Made by a program: the position numbers and the translations under genes. Positions 29,712 through 38,655 of a stretch of DNA of 64,000 bases are shown here, piece by piece. The first letter of the stretch is position 1; each line of letters starts with the position of its first letter. The notes under the pieces are model-generated. The model did no database searches, was not told the DNA's origin, and was given only the letters and a program-made list of their open reading frames with translations. The stretch lies in NCBI RefSeq assembly GCF_000332195.1, contig NZ_KB235922.1:1237902-1301901 (forward strand), written 5' to 3'. This stretch comes from Pleurocapsa sp. PCC 7319. GTDB lineage: Bacteria > Cyanobacteriota > Cyanobacteriia > Cyanobacteriales > Xenococcaceae.

Positions 29712-30785
29712 TCACGTTAACTCAATCGTTGAGTCATCACCAACCATAAAACGCAATGCTTTAGGACGTTGGGGTGCAGCTTTAAGATGTGCCCTTTCCC
29801 CGACTAAACTATCGACAATGCGATCGTTAATTCCTTCTAAAGTTGCTCCTTGGAGAATCACACTATGTTCTAAGTCAATGTCTATCAGAGTCGTATTATC
29901 AGCAATGCTACTGTAAGGACCAATAAAACAATTAGTAATCTGACAATTGTCACCAATGGTTACAGGTCCACGAATCATAGAGTTGATTATTTGAGAACCC
30001 TTTCCTATGTGAACTCGACCACTAATTTTACTTGGTTCATCTATTGCCCCCTCAATGGTTAACTCTAAACAAGTATCTAAAATAATTTGGTTGGCTGCCA
30101 GAAGATCGTCTTTTTTCCCTGTATCGAGCCACCATCCTGATAGCTGAAAAGATGCCACACTCTTTTGCTTGTCAATAAGATACTGGATCGCATCCGTAAT
30201 TTCTAATTCACCTCTGGCCGATGGCTGAATATTCGCGATCGCATGATGAATTTCTGGAGAAAATAAATAAACTCCCACTAATGCCAGATTTGAAGGTGGA
30301 TTTTTCGGTTTTTCAATCAGTTCCAGTACATTACCGTCACTATCAACTTTAGCTACCCCAAACGCACTGGGATTTTCTACCTCACAGAGTAAAGTTAAAG
30401 CATCTAAATGTTGAGATTTAAATTTATCTAAGAATAGGTCTAACTCACTTTGAACCAAATTATCTCCTAGATACATCACGAAAGGCGAGTCTCCTAAAAA
30501 AGGTTGAGCAACTTTTACCGCATGGGCAAGTCCTAAAGGTTGCTCTTGCTTAATATAAGTAATCTGTGCTCCAAAGCGATCGCCATTCCCTGTCTTCGAC
30601 TGTACTTCTCCCCCTGTTTCTGGACTAATAATAATGCCAATTTCCGTAATTCCTGCGGCCACAATGGATTCAATGCCATACCAAAGGATTGGTTTATTAG
30701 CTACGGGAACGAGCTGCTTTGCACCTGTATAAGTTAGAGGACGTAACCTTGTACCTTTACCACCAGAGAGAATAATCGCTTTCAT
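29712..30785 (-). CDS. rfbA: Glucose-1-phosphate thymidylyltransferase, long form
   Basis: 357 residues. The nucleotidyltransferase signature is LSGGKGTRLRPLT, with KQLVPVANKPI following and sugar-binding residues around YLGDN. The C-terminal 110 residues form a left-handed beta-helix-like extension (IGKGSQIINSMIRGPVTIGD), which marks the long-form subgroup, rather than the 290-residue RmlA typical of enterobacteria. It makes dTDP-glucose from glucose-1-phosphate and dTTP, the first step to dTDP-rhamnose. It is located between rfbD and rfbB. Confidence 0.93.
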   Translation of the reverse strand: MKAIILSGGKGTRLRPLTYTGAKQLVPVANKPILWYGIESIVAAGITEIGIIISPETGGEVQSKTGNGDRFGAQITYIKQEQPLGLAHAVKVAQPFLGDSPFVMYLGDNLVQSELDLFLDKFKSQHLDALTLLCEVENPSAFGVAKVDSDGNVLELIEKPKNPPSNLALVGVYLFSPEIHHAIANIQPSARGELEITDAIQYLIDKQKSVASFQLSGWWLDTGKKDDLLAANQIILDTCLELTIEGAIDEPSKISGRVHIGKGSQIINSMIRGPVTIGDNCQITNCFIGPYSSIADNTTLIDIDLEHSVILQGATLEGINDRIVDSLVGERAHLKAAPQRPKALRFMVGDDSTIELT

Positions 30786-30790
30786 TTTTA

Positions 30791-30825
30791 TCAGTAATCA
30801 GTAATCAGTAATTAGTAATTAGTAA
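30791..30825. repeat. Heptanucleotide tandem repeat overlapping the rfbD stop
   Basis: Five copies of TCAGTAA/TTAGTAA lie between rfbA and rfbD and run into the last codons of rfbD (stop at 30819-30821). Such heptamer STRRs normally stay outside genes; here one supplies the stop codon. Confidence 0.85.
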
Positions 30826-31712
30826 TCTTTTAGAGATCGCCATTCAGATAGCATTTTCCTGAGAGATTCTCGCCAATGGGGAGGATAAACTCCTAATGTT
30901 TCCGTAATTTTGACTTTGGATAAAACCGAATAGGCAGGACGTTGAGTTGGGGTCGGATATTCAGCTGTAGTAATTGGCAAGACTCTTTTAATCTTCAAGG
31001 GAAACCCCAGTTGTTTCGCTTCAGCAAAAATAGCCACAGCTAGATCGTACCAACTAGCAACCCCACTACTGGTAAAGTTATAAGTCCCATCCGTTGCTAA
31101 ATTATTTAGATATTTTTCGAGTAACTGAGTAATCGCTACGGCAATATCGTAAGACCAAGTAGGACTACCTATTTGATCCGCAACTACCTTCAATTCTTCT
31201 CTATCTGCTCCCAATCTGAGCATGGTTTTGATAAAGTTACCATGTCCTCTGGAACCATATACCCAAGCAGTACGGAGAATGATATGGCGATCGCAGTTTT
31301 TTCTAACCCCTTCTTCTCCTAAAAGTTTGGAATTACCATATACACCCAAAGGATCGGTTTGGTCTGTCTCTAAATAAGGAGTATGATTTTGACCATTAAA
31401 TACATAGTCGGTTGAGATATGAACCACAGTGGCACCGATATCTTGAGCTACTTGAGCGATCGCCTTGGGTGCCTCGGCATTAATTGCCATAGCCAATTCA
31501 GTTTCGGTTTCTGACTTGTCCACAGCGGTATAGGCAGCAGCATTAACTATTACATGAGGTTTGATCTCTGCAATCCTGTGTTGAATTTGGTCTGGTTGAC
31601 CTAAATCAAGTTCATGACGATTAACACCTATCACCTCTCCTATCGAAGTAAGGGTCTGTTGCAACTCTTGACCAACTTGCCCTGTAATTCCTGTCAATAA
31701 TATCTTGGTCAC
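30819..31712 (-). CDS. rfbD: dTDP-4-dehydrorhamnose reductase
   Basis: 297 residues. N-terminal LLTGITGQVGQEL nucleotide-binding motif, STDYVFNG and the YG.SKL..E catalytic motif identify RmlD. It reduces dTDP-4-keto-rhamnose to dTDP-rhamnose, the final step. Its start overlaps the end of rfbC by four bases, so the two are translationally coupled. The last residues (SLKDY) are encoded inside a heptamer repeat tract, which may have changed the original C-terminus slightly. Confidence 0.95.
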   Translation of the reverse strand: MTKILLTGITGQVGQELQQTLTSIGEVIGVNRHELDLGQPDQIQHRIAEIKPHVIVNAAAYTAVDKSETETELAMAINAEAPKAIAQVAQDIGATVVHISTDYVFNGQNHTPYLETDQTDPLGVYGNSKLLGEEGVRKNCDRHIILRTAWVYGSRGHGNFIKTMLRLGADREELKVVADQIGSPTWSYDIAVAITQLLEKYLNNLATDGTYNFTSSGVASWYDLAVAIFAEAKQLGFPLKIKRVLPITTAEYPTPTQRPAYSVLSKVKITETLGVYPPHWRESLRKMLSEWRSLKDY

Positions 31713-32254
31713 GCAAACACCTCAGCTTGATCTAAAGGTTTACCTGCCTGATCTTTCGCCGACAAGATTGGCTCTTCTGTTATTTGCCAATCTATATTAA
31801 GTTGCGGATCGTTCCACAGAATCGAACGTTCGTATTCAGGAGCATAATAATCGGTAGTTTTATAGAGAAAATCTGCCATATCAGACAATACTACAAAGCC
31901 ATGAGCGAATCCAGGTGGCACCCACAGCTGTCGCTTGTTTGCTTCACTGAGAATACAACCACTCCACTGTCCAAAAGTTGGTGAACTTTTACGGATATCC
32001 ACCACTACATCATATACTTCTCCTAAGACTACTCTGACTAGTTTTCCTTGAGATTGTTTAATTTGATAGTGCAATCCTCGCAAAACATTTTTAGCCGAGC
32101 GAGAGTGATTATCTTGCACAAATGTACTGGTAACTCCAGTTTTCGCTTTAAAAGTTTTTTCGTTAAAGCTTTCCATAAAAAAGCCGCGATCATCACCAAA
32201 CACCTTGGGTTCAATGATTAAAACATCGGGAATATTTGTTTGAATGATATCCAT
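31709..32254 (-). CDS. rfbC: dTDP-4-dehydrorhamnose 3,5-epimerase
   Basis: 181 residues, the usual length. Cupin-fold RmlC motifs: DDRGFFMESFN, VQDNHSRS with LRGLHYQ (catalytic His), VDIRKSSPTFGQW, and the VPPGFAHGF loop. It epimerises dTDP-4-keto-6-deoxyglucose. It is the first gene of the rfb operon; the promoter should lie in 32255-32550. Rhamnose made here likely enters O-antigen, S-layer glycan or exopolysaccharide; no glycosyltransferase is adjacent. Confidence 0.95.
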   Translation of the reverse strand: MDIIQTNIPDVLIIEPKVFGDDRGFFMESFNEKTFKAKTGVTSTFVQDNHSRSAKNVLRGLHYQIKQSQGKLVRVVLGEVYDVVVDIRKSSPTFGQWSGCILSEANKRQLWVPPGFAHGFVVLSDMADFLYKTTDYYAPEYERSILWNDPQLNIDWQITEEPILSAKDQAGKPLDQAEVFA

Positions 32255-32598
32255 GAAGCTTTTTATCTAACTTCTACTCAGCCTTTAGAGATAATTCTGC
32301 CGTATATTAACGGAGTGTTATCTGACTGCATCACGATAACATAGCATTTGATAAATAATATTCAGAAAAATTACTGAGAATTTTGTTTTGAAGCTAACAA
32401 TCAATAGTAGCTATACTAGGGAACTCGTAATTTATTGAAAATAATGGCACACTCACATATGGGCACACCATTACCCTTTAGTTTACTATGGCGCTAGTCC
32501 ACAGGTAGGTCATTCTGAGATTTTTCCGTAACCCATCACAGGCTAAGTATTTACATCCGCTTAAGGCGATACTTCATCGCCTTAATCAAACTCCCGCT
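32255..32598. other. Divergent region between rfbC and an MFS gene
   Basis: 344 bases with no gene. It holds a perfect 10-bp inverted repeat at 32561-32585 close to the MFS start. The rest is AT-rich and presumably carries the rfb promoter. Confidence 0.5.
32561..32585. promoter_or_regulatory. Perfect hairpin/operator-like inverted repeat before the MFS gene
   Basis: TTAAGGCGAT at 32561-32570 pairs with ATCGCCTTAA at 32576-32585 across a five-base loop (ACTTC). It ends 13 bases before the start codon at 32599 and there is no T-tract, so it is not an ordinary terminator. It could be an operator or an mRNA hairpin limiting translation start. Confidence 0.55.
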
Positions 32599-33999
32599 AT
32601 GCAGCCAGATTTTCCGTTTCAGCCTCAAACCCTCCCAGTTTTTTATGGCTGGGTAATTTTGGTAGTGACCACCATCGGGATTATCATGAGCATTCCTGGT
32701 CAGACTGCTGGAGTGAGTGTCTTTACCGATCACTTGATTGCCGCCACTGGACTATCCCGATTAACCCTAAGTAATGCCTATCTTATTGGTACCCTTACCA
32801 GCGGATTACTATTACCTTTTGGAGGCGTATTTATTGATCGGTTTGGGGCTCGCTTGGTAGTGATAGGTGCATCTATTTGGCTGTCCATAACACTGATTTA
32901 TCTAAGTATGAGCGATCGCCTAGCTCAATGGACAAGCGCTGCATTATCCCTTAACTCCTCTAGAGCGATCGCCTTTATCTTCTTGTGTATTGGCTTTATC
33001 AGCCTAAGGTTTAGTGGTCAAGGGATGTTAACGATGGTAAGTCGCACCACCCTTGGTAAGTGGTTTAATCGTCGTCGAGGTATCGCATCGGGAACCGCTA
33101 GTGTATTTGTATCCTGTGGTTTTTCAGCGGCGCCTCTGCTACTTAGCTTTTTTATCGATCAATTTGGTTGGCGTGGAGCATGGCTAAGTCTAGCGGTACT
33201 AGTTGGTCTTGGCATGGGAACAATTGGCTGGTTATTTTATCGAGATAATCCAGAAGAGTGTGGCATGGTAATGGATGGACTTTCCTCCGCTTCTGTCGCT
33301 GCCGGTTTTCCAGTTACTACTCCTGCAACTAAATCCTCTGATTCACCCAATACCTTATCAACCCCATCTGAGCATTCAACAGTATCGAAAACATCTCAAC
33401 GTAACGTTTCTCCTACTCGCGACTTCACAAGATCAGAAGCTCTGCGGACGCTTGCATTTTGGGCTGTCACACTGGCTCTGGCATCTCAAGCTCTGACCAT
33501 AACTGGTATTACTTTTCATATTGTGGATATCGGTGCTTCTGTGGGGTTGCCGCAAAAACAGACTGTTGCCATCTTTTTACCCATCGCCATTTTTTCGATG
33601 CTGACAAGCTATTTTATGGGTATAGTCTCAGATAGAACCCAATTGAGGGTCTTGTTTATCGGTATGATGATCTTTGAAGCCTTTGGGATTAGCGGTATGG
33701 CACACTTAGATAGTGCGGTGCTGCGGATAGTTGCGATTGTAGGATTGGGTATCAGTGGTGGATGTTTTGGGACACTATCAGCAGTAACTATGCCGCGTTA
33801 TTTTGGGCGTCAACACCTTGGTGCGATCTCTGGAGTTGAAATGATGACTCTAGTGATTGCCAGCGCAACTGGTCCATCCCTCCTAGCGATATTTAATGAA
33901 CTATTTGGCAGTTATCGCTTGGGACTATACTTTTTTTCAGGAATCCCTCTGACCATTATTTTTCTACTCATCTCGTTGCGAAATCCTCAAGAGTCATGA
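32599..33999 (+). CDS. Major facilitator superfamily transporter
   Basis: 466 residues with about 12 hydrophobic helices in two halves, separated by a Ser/Thr/Pro-rich loop around residues 225-275. Motif A-like FGGVFIDRFGARLV occurs in the first half, with YRDNPEECG at the end of that half as in the OFA/monocarboxylate-like branch. The substrate cannot be told. No good ribosome site precedes the ATG; the hairpin at 32561-32585 occupies that area. It has no functional partner next door. Confidence 0.87.
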   Translation: MQPDFPFQPQTLPVFYGWVILVVTTIGIIMSIPGQTAGVSVFTDHLIAATGLSRLTLSNAYLIGTLTSGLLLPFGGVFIDRFGARLVVIGASIWLSITLIYLSMSDRLAQWTSAALSLNSSRAIAFIFLCIGFISLRFSGQGMLTMVSRTTLGKWFNRRRGIASGTASVFVSCGFSAAPLLLSFFIDQFGWRGAWLSLAVLVGLGMGTIGWLFYRDNPEECGMVMDGLSSASVAAGFPVTTPATKSSDSPNTLSTPSEHSTVSKTSQRNVSPTRDFTRSEALRTLAFWAVTLALASQALTITGITFHIVDIGASVGLPQKQTVAIFLPIAIFSMLTSYFMGIVSDRTQLRVLFIGMMIFEAFGISGMAHLDSAVLRIVAIVGLGISGGCFGTLSAVTMPRYFGRQHLGAISGVEMMTLVIASATGPSLLAIFNELFGSYRLGLYFFSGIPLTIIFLLISLRNPQES

Positions 34000-34150
34000 A
34001 TCTTCTCGTCAACTTGAAGATTTAGTTGACAGAATTGTGAGCATTGTAGAGTTCTTTGTGGCAATATTATACTTCTAGTAACAGGCTAAGAGCTGGCAGC
34101 TTTTTCGGTCAAAGTTTTCTATCATCATCATAGGGATTAACTCATAACCT

Positions 34151-36043
34151 ATGACAGCATCGACAGAAACGAAACTATTACTAAAAGAACCAGAACAGCT
34201 AGAAATTCGCCTGAAGGAGATACCCTCCGAACCAGGAGTGTATTTCATGCGCAGTGGTAATGGCGATATTTTATATATTGGTAAATCCAAGAAATTGAGA
34301 TCGCGTGTTCGTTCTTATTTTCGCTCTGCTCAAAAACTAAGCGACAGAATCGCGATGATGGTGCGTCAAGTAGCGGAGATTGAGTTTATTGTCACCGATA
34401 CGGAAGCTGAATCTTTAGCACTAGAAGCCAACTTAATCAAAAAACATCAACCTTACTATAATGTATTGCTTAAGGATGATAAAAAATATCCTTATGTGTG
34501 CATTACTTGGTCAGAAGACTATCCCCGCATCTTTATTACTCGTAAGCGTCGGGCTACTAAGCAGCGCGATCGCTATTATGGTCCTTATGTAGATACTCGT
34601 CTACTGCGTTATACTCTGCATATAATTAAGCGTGTTTTTCCTCTACGTCAACGTCGTAAGCCCTTGTTTAAAGATCGTCCTTGTCTTAATTACGATCTAG
34701 GTAAATGTCCTGGAGTTTGTCAGTCTTTAATTACTCCTGAGGAATATCATAAAATCGTCCAAAAAGTGGCGATGGTGTTTCAGGGTCGGAGTGATGAATT
34801 AGTTAATACTCTAGAATCCCAGATGGAGAAGGCGGTAGAAAGATTGGAATTTGAGAAAGCGGCTAAATTCCGCGATCAGATCAAAGCCCTCTACAGTCTT
34901 AATGCCGACCAGAAAGTTTCCTTACCCGATGATACTGTTTCCCGTGATGCGATCGCTTTGGCTGCGGACGATAAACACTGCTGTATTCAATTATTTCAAA
35001 TTCGTGCAGGTAAATTAGTAGGGCGTTTGGGTTTCTTTGCCGATGCTCAATCTGGTTTACCTGGGGCAATTTTACAACGGGTATTGGAGGAACATTATTC
35101 CACTGTGGAGGCAGTAGAAATCCCCACCGAAATTCTGGTACAACATGAATTACCTGATGGAGAAATATTAACGGACTGGTTGAGTAATAAAAAAAGTAGA
35201 AAGGTTAGCTTAGTTAATCCCCAAAGACAAATCAAGGCTGAACTAATCGAAATGGTAGAACGTAATGCCAACTATGAATTAGAACGAACTCAACGAGTAA
35301 GCGATCGCAACTATAAAGCATTAGAAGATTTGGCAGCTATTCTTGATTTATCTGAATTACCTAAAAGAATCGAAGGTTATGATATTTCCCATGTCCAGGG
35401 ATCAAATGCTGTCGCTTCTCAGGTTGTTTTTGTGGATGGTGTACCCGCAAAACAACATTATCGTCATTACAAAATTAAAAACCCCGATGTCAAAATAGGA
35501 CACTCTGATGACTTTGCTAGTATGGCAGAAGTCCTTGGTCGTCGCTTTCGCAAGTATGCGCAAATTCCCCCCTTATCAAAGGAGAGAGGTGGGGATCAGG
35601 ATTTTCCAGATTTAGTGATGATTGATGGTGGTAAAGGACAATTATCTTCAGTGGTTAAAGTACTGCAAGATCTGAACCTATTAGAAGTAGTCAAAGTAGT
35701 TAGTCTGGCGAAAAAAAGAGAAGAAATTTTTTTACCAGGAGAGTCTAAGCCTTTAGATACGGATGCTGAACAACCTGGAGTTCAATTACTAAGACGGGTA
35801 AGAGATGAGTCCCATCGGTTTGCTGTTAGTTTCCATCGTCAACAGAGACTAAAAAGTAGCAGGCGATCGCGCTTAGCAGAAATTCCTGGTTTAGGTTTCC
35901 ATCGTCAAAAGCAACTCTTAGCTCATTTTCACTCTATTGATTATATTCGTGAGGCTTCCGTGGAAAAGTTAACTGAAGTGTCTGGGATCGGACCAAATTT
36001 AGCTCAGGAAATTTATAATTATTTTCATCCAAACCTAAATTGA
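34151..36043 (+). CDS. uvrC: Excinuclease ABC subunit C
   Basis: 630 residues. The GIY-YIG nuclease domain ([19 protein letters not shown]), a UVR motif around residues 215-250, the RNase H-like second nuclease ([24 protein letters not shown]) and tandem helix-hairpin-helix motifs at the end ([24 protein letters not shown]) are all present. It makes the dual incisions in nucleotide excision repair with UvrA and UvrB. Residues about 472-482 ([11 protein letters not shown]) are an extra stretch encoded by a palindromic repeat inserted in frame. Confidence 0.97.
   Translation: MTASTETKLLLKEPEQLEIRLKEIPSEPGVYFMRSGNGDILYIGKSKKLRSRVRSYFRSAQKLSDRIAMMVRQVAEIEFIVTDTEAESLALEANLIKKHQPYYNVLLKDDKKYPYVCITWSEDYPRIFITRKRRATKQRDRYYGPYVDTRLLRYTLHIIKRVFPLRQRRKPLFKDRPCLNYDLGKCPGVCQSLITPEEYHKIVQKVAMVFQGRSDELVNTLESQMEKAVERLEFEKAAKFRDQIKALYSLNADQKVSLPDDTVSRDAIALAADDKHCCIQLFQIRAGKLVGRLGFFADAQSGLPGAILQRVLEEHYSTVEAVEIPTEILVQHELPDGEILTDWLSNKKSRKVSLVNPQRQIKAELIEMVERNANYELERTQRVSDRNYKALEDLAAILDLSELPKRIEGYDISHVQGSNAVASQVVFVDGVPAKQHYRHYKIKNPDVKIGHSDDFASMAEVLGRRFRKYAQIPPLSKERGGDQDFPDLVMIDGGKGQLSSVVKVLQDLNLLEVVKVVSLAKKREEIFLPGESKPLDTDAEQPGVQLLRRVRDESHRFAVSFHRQQRLKSSRRSRLAEIPGLGFHRQKQLLAHFHSIDYIREASVEKLTEVSGIGPNLAQEIYNYFHPNLN
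35567..35594. repeat. Palindromic repeat inserted in frame within uvrC
   Basis: CCCCCC at 35567-35572 faces GGTGGGG at 35588-35594, with CTTATCAAAGGAGAGA-like sequence between. The pattern matches the dispersed CCCCCTT...AAGGGGG intergenic repeats of cyanobacteria. It adds a polar loop to UvrC without breaking the frame. Confidence 0.6.
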
Positions 36044-36045
36044 AG

Positions 36046-36975
36046 ATGCAGAACAACTTAGAGCCTTCTCTCTCGATTAATTTTTCTAAGGAAAAAGAAG
36101 AAGGTTATAAACGTATTTTTAAGCGATCGCCTCTTGTTTCTAGTATGTCCGTTGGCTGGAACGATCTAGTAATTGCCTACGATCAATATCCTCCAGGAGA
36201 AATACCTAAAATTTCAGTCAAACAACATTGTCTGGGAATTTATACTAATATGCCATCATTTGTTCAAACAGAAAGAACTATTAACGGACGTTTAGTACGA
36301 GAACAAAATATTCAAGGAGATTGTGTCATTGTCCCTGCCAACACAAGTCATCAAGTAGCATGGAATCACGAAGGTGGCGCACTTACCATCGCGATCAATC
36401 CTACAGTTTTTGCTCAGACTATTTACGAAGTAGTCGATCCTGACTGTGTTGAACTTTTGCCTCAGTTTGCAACTCCCGATCCCCTTATTTATCAGATTGG
36501 AGTAGCACTTAAATCCGTTTTAACTAAACATGGCACCAGCAGTCGTCTTTATGCCGAGACTTTAATTAATGCCCTCATTCTTCATTTACTAGAACATTAT
36601 TCAACTAATCGCCCAAATCTTTCTGAATGTATAGCAGGAAAGCTACCTAAATATAAATTACAACAAGTAATTGACTATATTTATGCTTATCTAGATCGCG
36701 ACTTAAGTTTAAAAGAATTAGGAACTGTGGTACAAATGAGTCCCCAATATTTTTCCCAGCTTTTTAAAGAAACGACGGGCATTACCCCCCATCAATATGT
36801 TATTCGCTGTCGTATCGAACGAGCCAAAGGCTTACTCAAGCAGGGATTATCTATTGCCGAGACAGCAACTCAAGTAGGTTTTGTAGATCAAAGTCATCTT
36901 CATCGTCATTTCAAACGTCTAATGGGTGTTACGCCCAAAACTTTTTCACAACAGTTTAAGAAGAGAAAAAACTAG
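36046..36975 (+). CDS. AraC-family transcriptional regulator
   Basis: About 309 residues from ATG 36046, two bases after the uvrC stop; a TTG at 36040 overlapping that stop is less likely. The C-terminal 100 residues hold the two helix-turn-helix motifs of AraC/XylS proteins (LSLKELGTVVQMSPQYFSQL and SIAETATQVGFVDQSHLHRH, with the closing GVTPKTF). The N-terminal part looks cupin-like (GDCVIVPANTSHQV) and should bind an effector. The cupin and Rieske genes downstream on the same strand are plausible targets. Confidence 0.9.
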   Translation: MQNNLEPSLSINFSKEKEEGYKRIFKRSPLVSSMSVGWNDLVIAYDQYPPGEIPKISVKQHCLGIYTNMPSFVQTERTINGRLVREQNIQGDCVIVPANTSHQVAWNHEGGALTIAINPTVFAQTIYEVVDPDCVELLPQFATPDPLIYQIGVALKSVLTKHGTSSRLYAETLINALILHLLEHYSTNRPNLSECIAGKLPKYKLQQVIDYIYAYLDRDLSLKELGTVVQMSPQYFSQLFKETTGITPHQYVIRCRIERAKGLLKQGLSIAETATQVGFVDQSHLHRHFKRLMGVTPKTFSQQFKKRKN

Positions 36976-37111
36976 CGCAGTTATTATATTGATTCCAGAG
37001 CGAGTATTTAGAAATTTCCTTAGATAGTAAATTTTTTGAGTAGTTTTGTACTGTTTGTTTGAATTTTGTCATAATAAATCTGTGACTCACTGAATCAAGA
37101 AATTAAACATT

Positions 37112-37492
37112 ATGAATGTTACCAACATTTCAGAAATAGAAACCCTGAAGCAACTTCAAATTGCTGACAAAACGAGCGAAAATGATGCAGAAAAATCAAT
37201 GCGGTTTCTGGGAACATTTAATCAATGTATATATGGAATGGTGAATTTTATTGGGGAAACCCCTTGGGAACTTCATCCTGATGATGAATATCTACAAGTT
37301 ATTGACGGTAATGTGGAAGTTACTCTTTTAGCAAAGGAAAATAGAACTGAAATATCTCTTTCAGCAGGCGATATATTCACTGTTCCGAAAGAAGTTTGGC
37401 ATCGGCAATTTTCCGAACATGGCGTCAAGCTAATGTTCATTACTTCTTCAGAAGGAAATCAGCATTCAACCAAAGACAATCCCAACAAATAG
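37112..37492 (+). CDS. Small cupin-domain protein
   Basis: 126 residues. A single conserved beta-barrel cupin: G(X)5HXH-like motif reduced to ELHPDDEYLQVIDG, and the second motif GDIFTVPKEVWHRQF with the metal-type His. It may bind a metal or small ligand, or be an oxygenase partner. The Rieske frame follows in the same reading frame directly after its TAG stop. Confidence 0.8.
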   Translation: MNVTNISEIETLKQLQIADKTSENDAEKSMRFLGTFNQCIYGMVNFIGETPWELHPDDEYLQVIDGNVEVTLLAKENRTEISLSAGDIFTVPKEVWHRQFSEHGVKLMFITSSEGNQHSTKDNPNK

Positions 37493-38653
37493 TTGGAATA
37501 TCCAAAAATACGCAGAATTTACAAGCTAATTATCCAGCAAACTTTTCATACTGGTGGTGAAAACATTGCAAAAAGAATACCAGCGATCGTGATTGAAACT
37601 AACACCCAAACACAAACTCAAATGTATGAAGGTGCGCCTTGGTGTTTAGGAAGATATGACAGCTTTGAAATTAATCAACCTAAACTAATTACTCTTCTCG
37701 ATCATGATTACGTAATTTGGAAAGATGAATCGGGTAATTTAAATGCTTTAGACAATATTTGTCCTCATGCTGGAGCAAATCTAGCTAAAGGCGGTTATAT
37801 TGTAGATTTTCAGGGAAATAACTGTTTAGCTTGTCCTTATCACGGTAATAAAGTCCAATTTTTAGGCGATGGTAAAGTAATTATCGATGGTAATATTTCC
37901 AATCAAGCTATACAGCAAGTATTACCGTTACAAATTGTTGATAGTTTAGTTTGGACTTATGGACTTAGTTGGCAAGAACAAGATGGAAAATTAGTTTCTG
38001 AACCAATTGAACCAAAACTACCTATTCCCGATTATAGTAATGTTCCTTATCTACCGAAATCCCATTCGCAACTACAGATAAACGGACTTAAGCATATTTA
38101 TTCTCGCTCAGAATCAGTTGATTGCAATATTCTCCAAGCTATTTGGAATATACATGATGGGGAGCATTTTGCAGGTAGTCATCGGGATACTATGCTGACA
38201 CAAGAGATAAAAATAAATAATTTAACTCAGGATGAAAATAAACTTGCTTGGCAACTAATTCAGTACAAACGTGACGATCCAGATGCCAAAAGAAATAAGA
38301 TGAGCTTGCTAGTTGACAATGTATATGTACAGTGTTTCAATACATTTTTACCAAGTCTGGCAGTTATCACTTTAGATTATAGAGGACAGCTTGTTTTAGG
38401 CATCGTCACTATATATCCAGAGTCCCCTCATAGCACCATACTATGTTTAGATAGTTACATAGATTTTGAATTTAGCTGGTGGCAGAAACTGATTGGATTT
38501 CCGAAAATAGCCAATATATTTCGCGATCGCTTACTTATTGAAGATATATCTATCCTTAATGATCTCTATCTAACCTTCAACAAAAAAATTAACCTCAAAA
38601 ATGATACCCCTGCTGAATTAGCAATCAATTATCTTCAAAATTGGGGTGATTAA
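37493..38653 (+). CDS. Rieske-type ring-hydroxylating oxygenase, alpha-subunit-like
   Basis: Up to 386 residues; the start is uncertain. Candidates are TTG 37493, GTG 37589 and ATG 37624, none with a strong ribosome site. The Rieske cluster ligands are CPHAGANL and CPYHG (2 Cys, 2 His). The catalytic mononuclear iron motif is NIHDGEHFAGSH (Asn-xx-Asp-xx-His-x4-His). These make it an active oxygenase of the large ring-hydroxylating family, close to cyanobacterial pigment or sterol-like oxygenases; the substrate is unknown. The stop codon lies inside the GATTAATC target of the IS1634 element but is preserved. Confidence 0.85.
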   Translation: MEYPKIRRIYKLIIQQTFHTGGENIAKRIPAIVIETNTQTQTQMYEGAPWCLGRYDSFEINQPKLITLLDHDYVIWKDESGNLNALDNICPHAGANLAKGGYIVDFQGNNCLACPYHGNKVQFLGDGKVIIDGNISNQAIQQVLPLQIVDSLVWTYGLSWQEQDGKLVSEPIEPKLPIPDYSNVPYLPKSHSQLQINGLKHIYSRSESVDCNILQAIWNIHDGEHFAGSHRDTMLTQEIKINNLTQDENKLAWQLIQYKRDDPDAKRNKMSLLVDNVYVQCFNTFLPSLAVITLDYRGQLVLGIVTIYPESPHSTILCLDSYIDFEFSWWQKLIGFPKIANIFRDRLLIEDISILNDLYLTFNKKINLKNDTPAELAINYLQNWGD

Positions 38654-38655
38654 TC

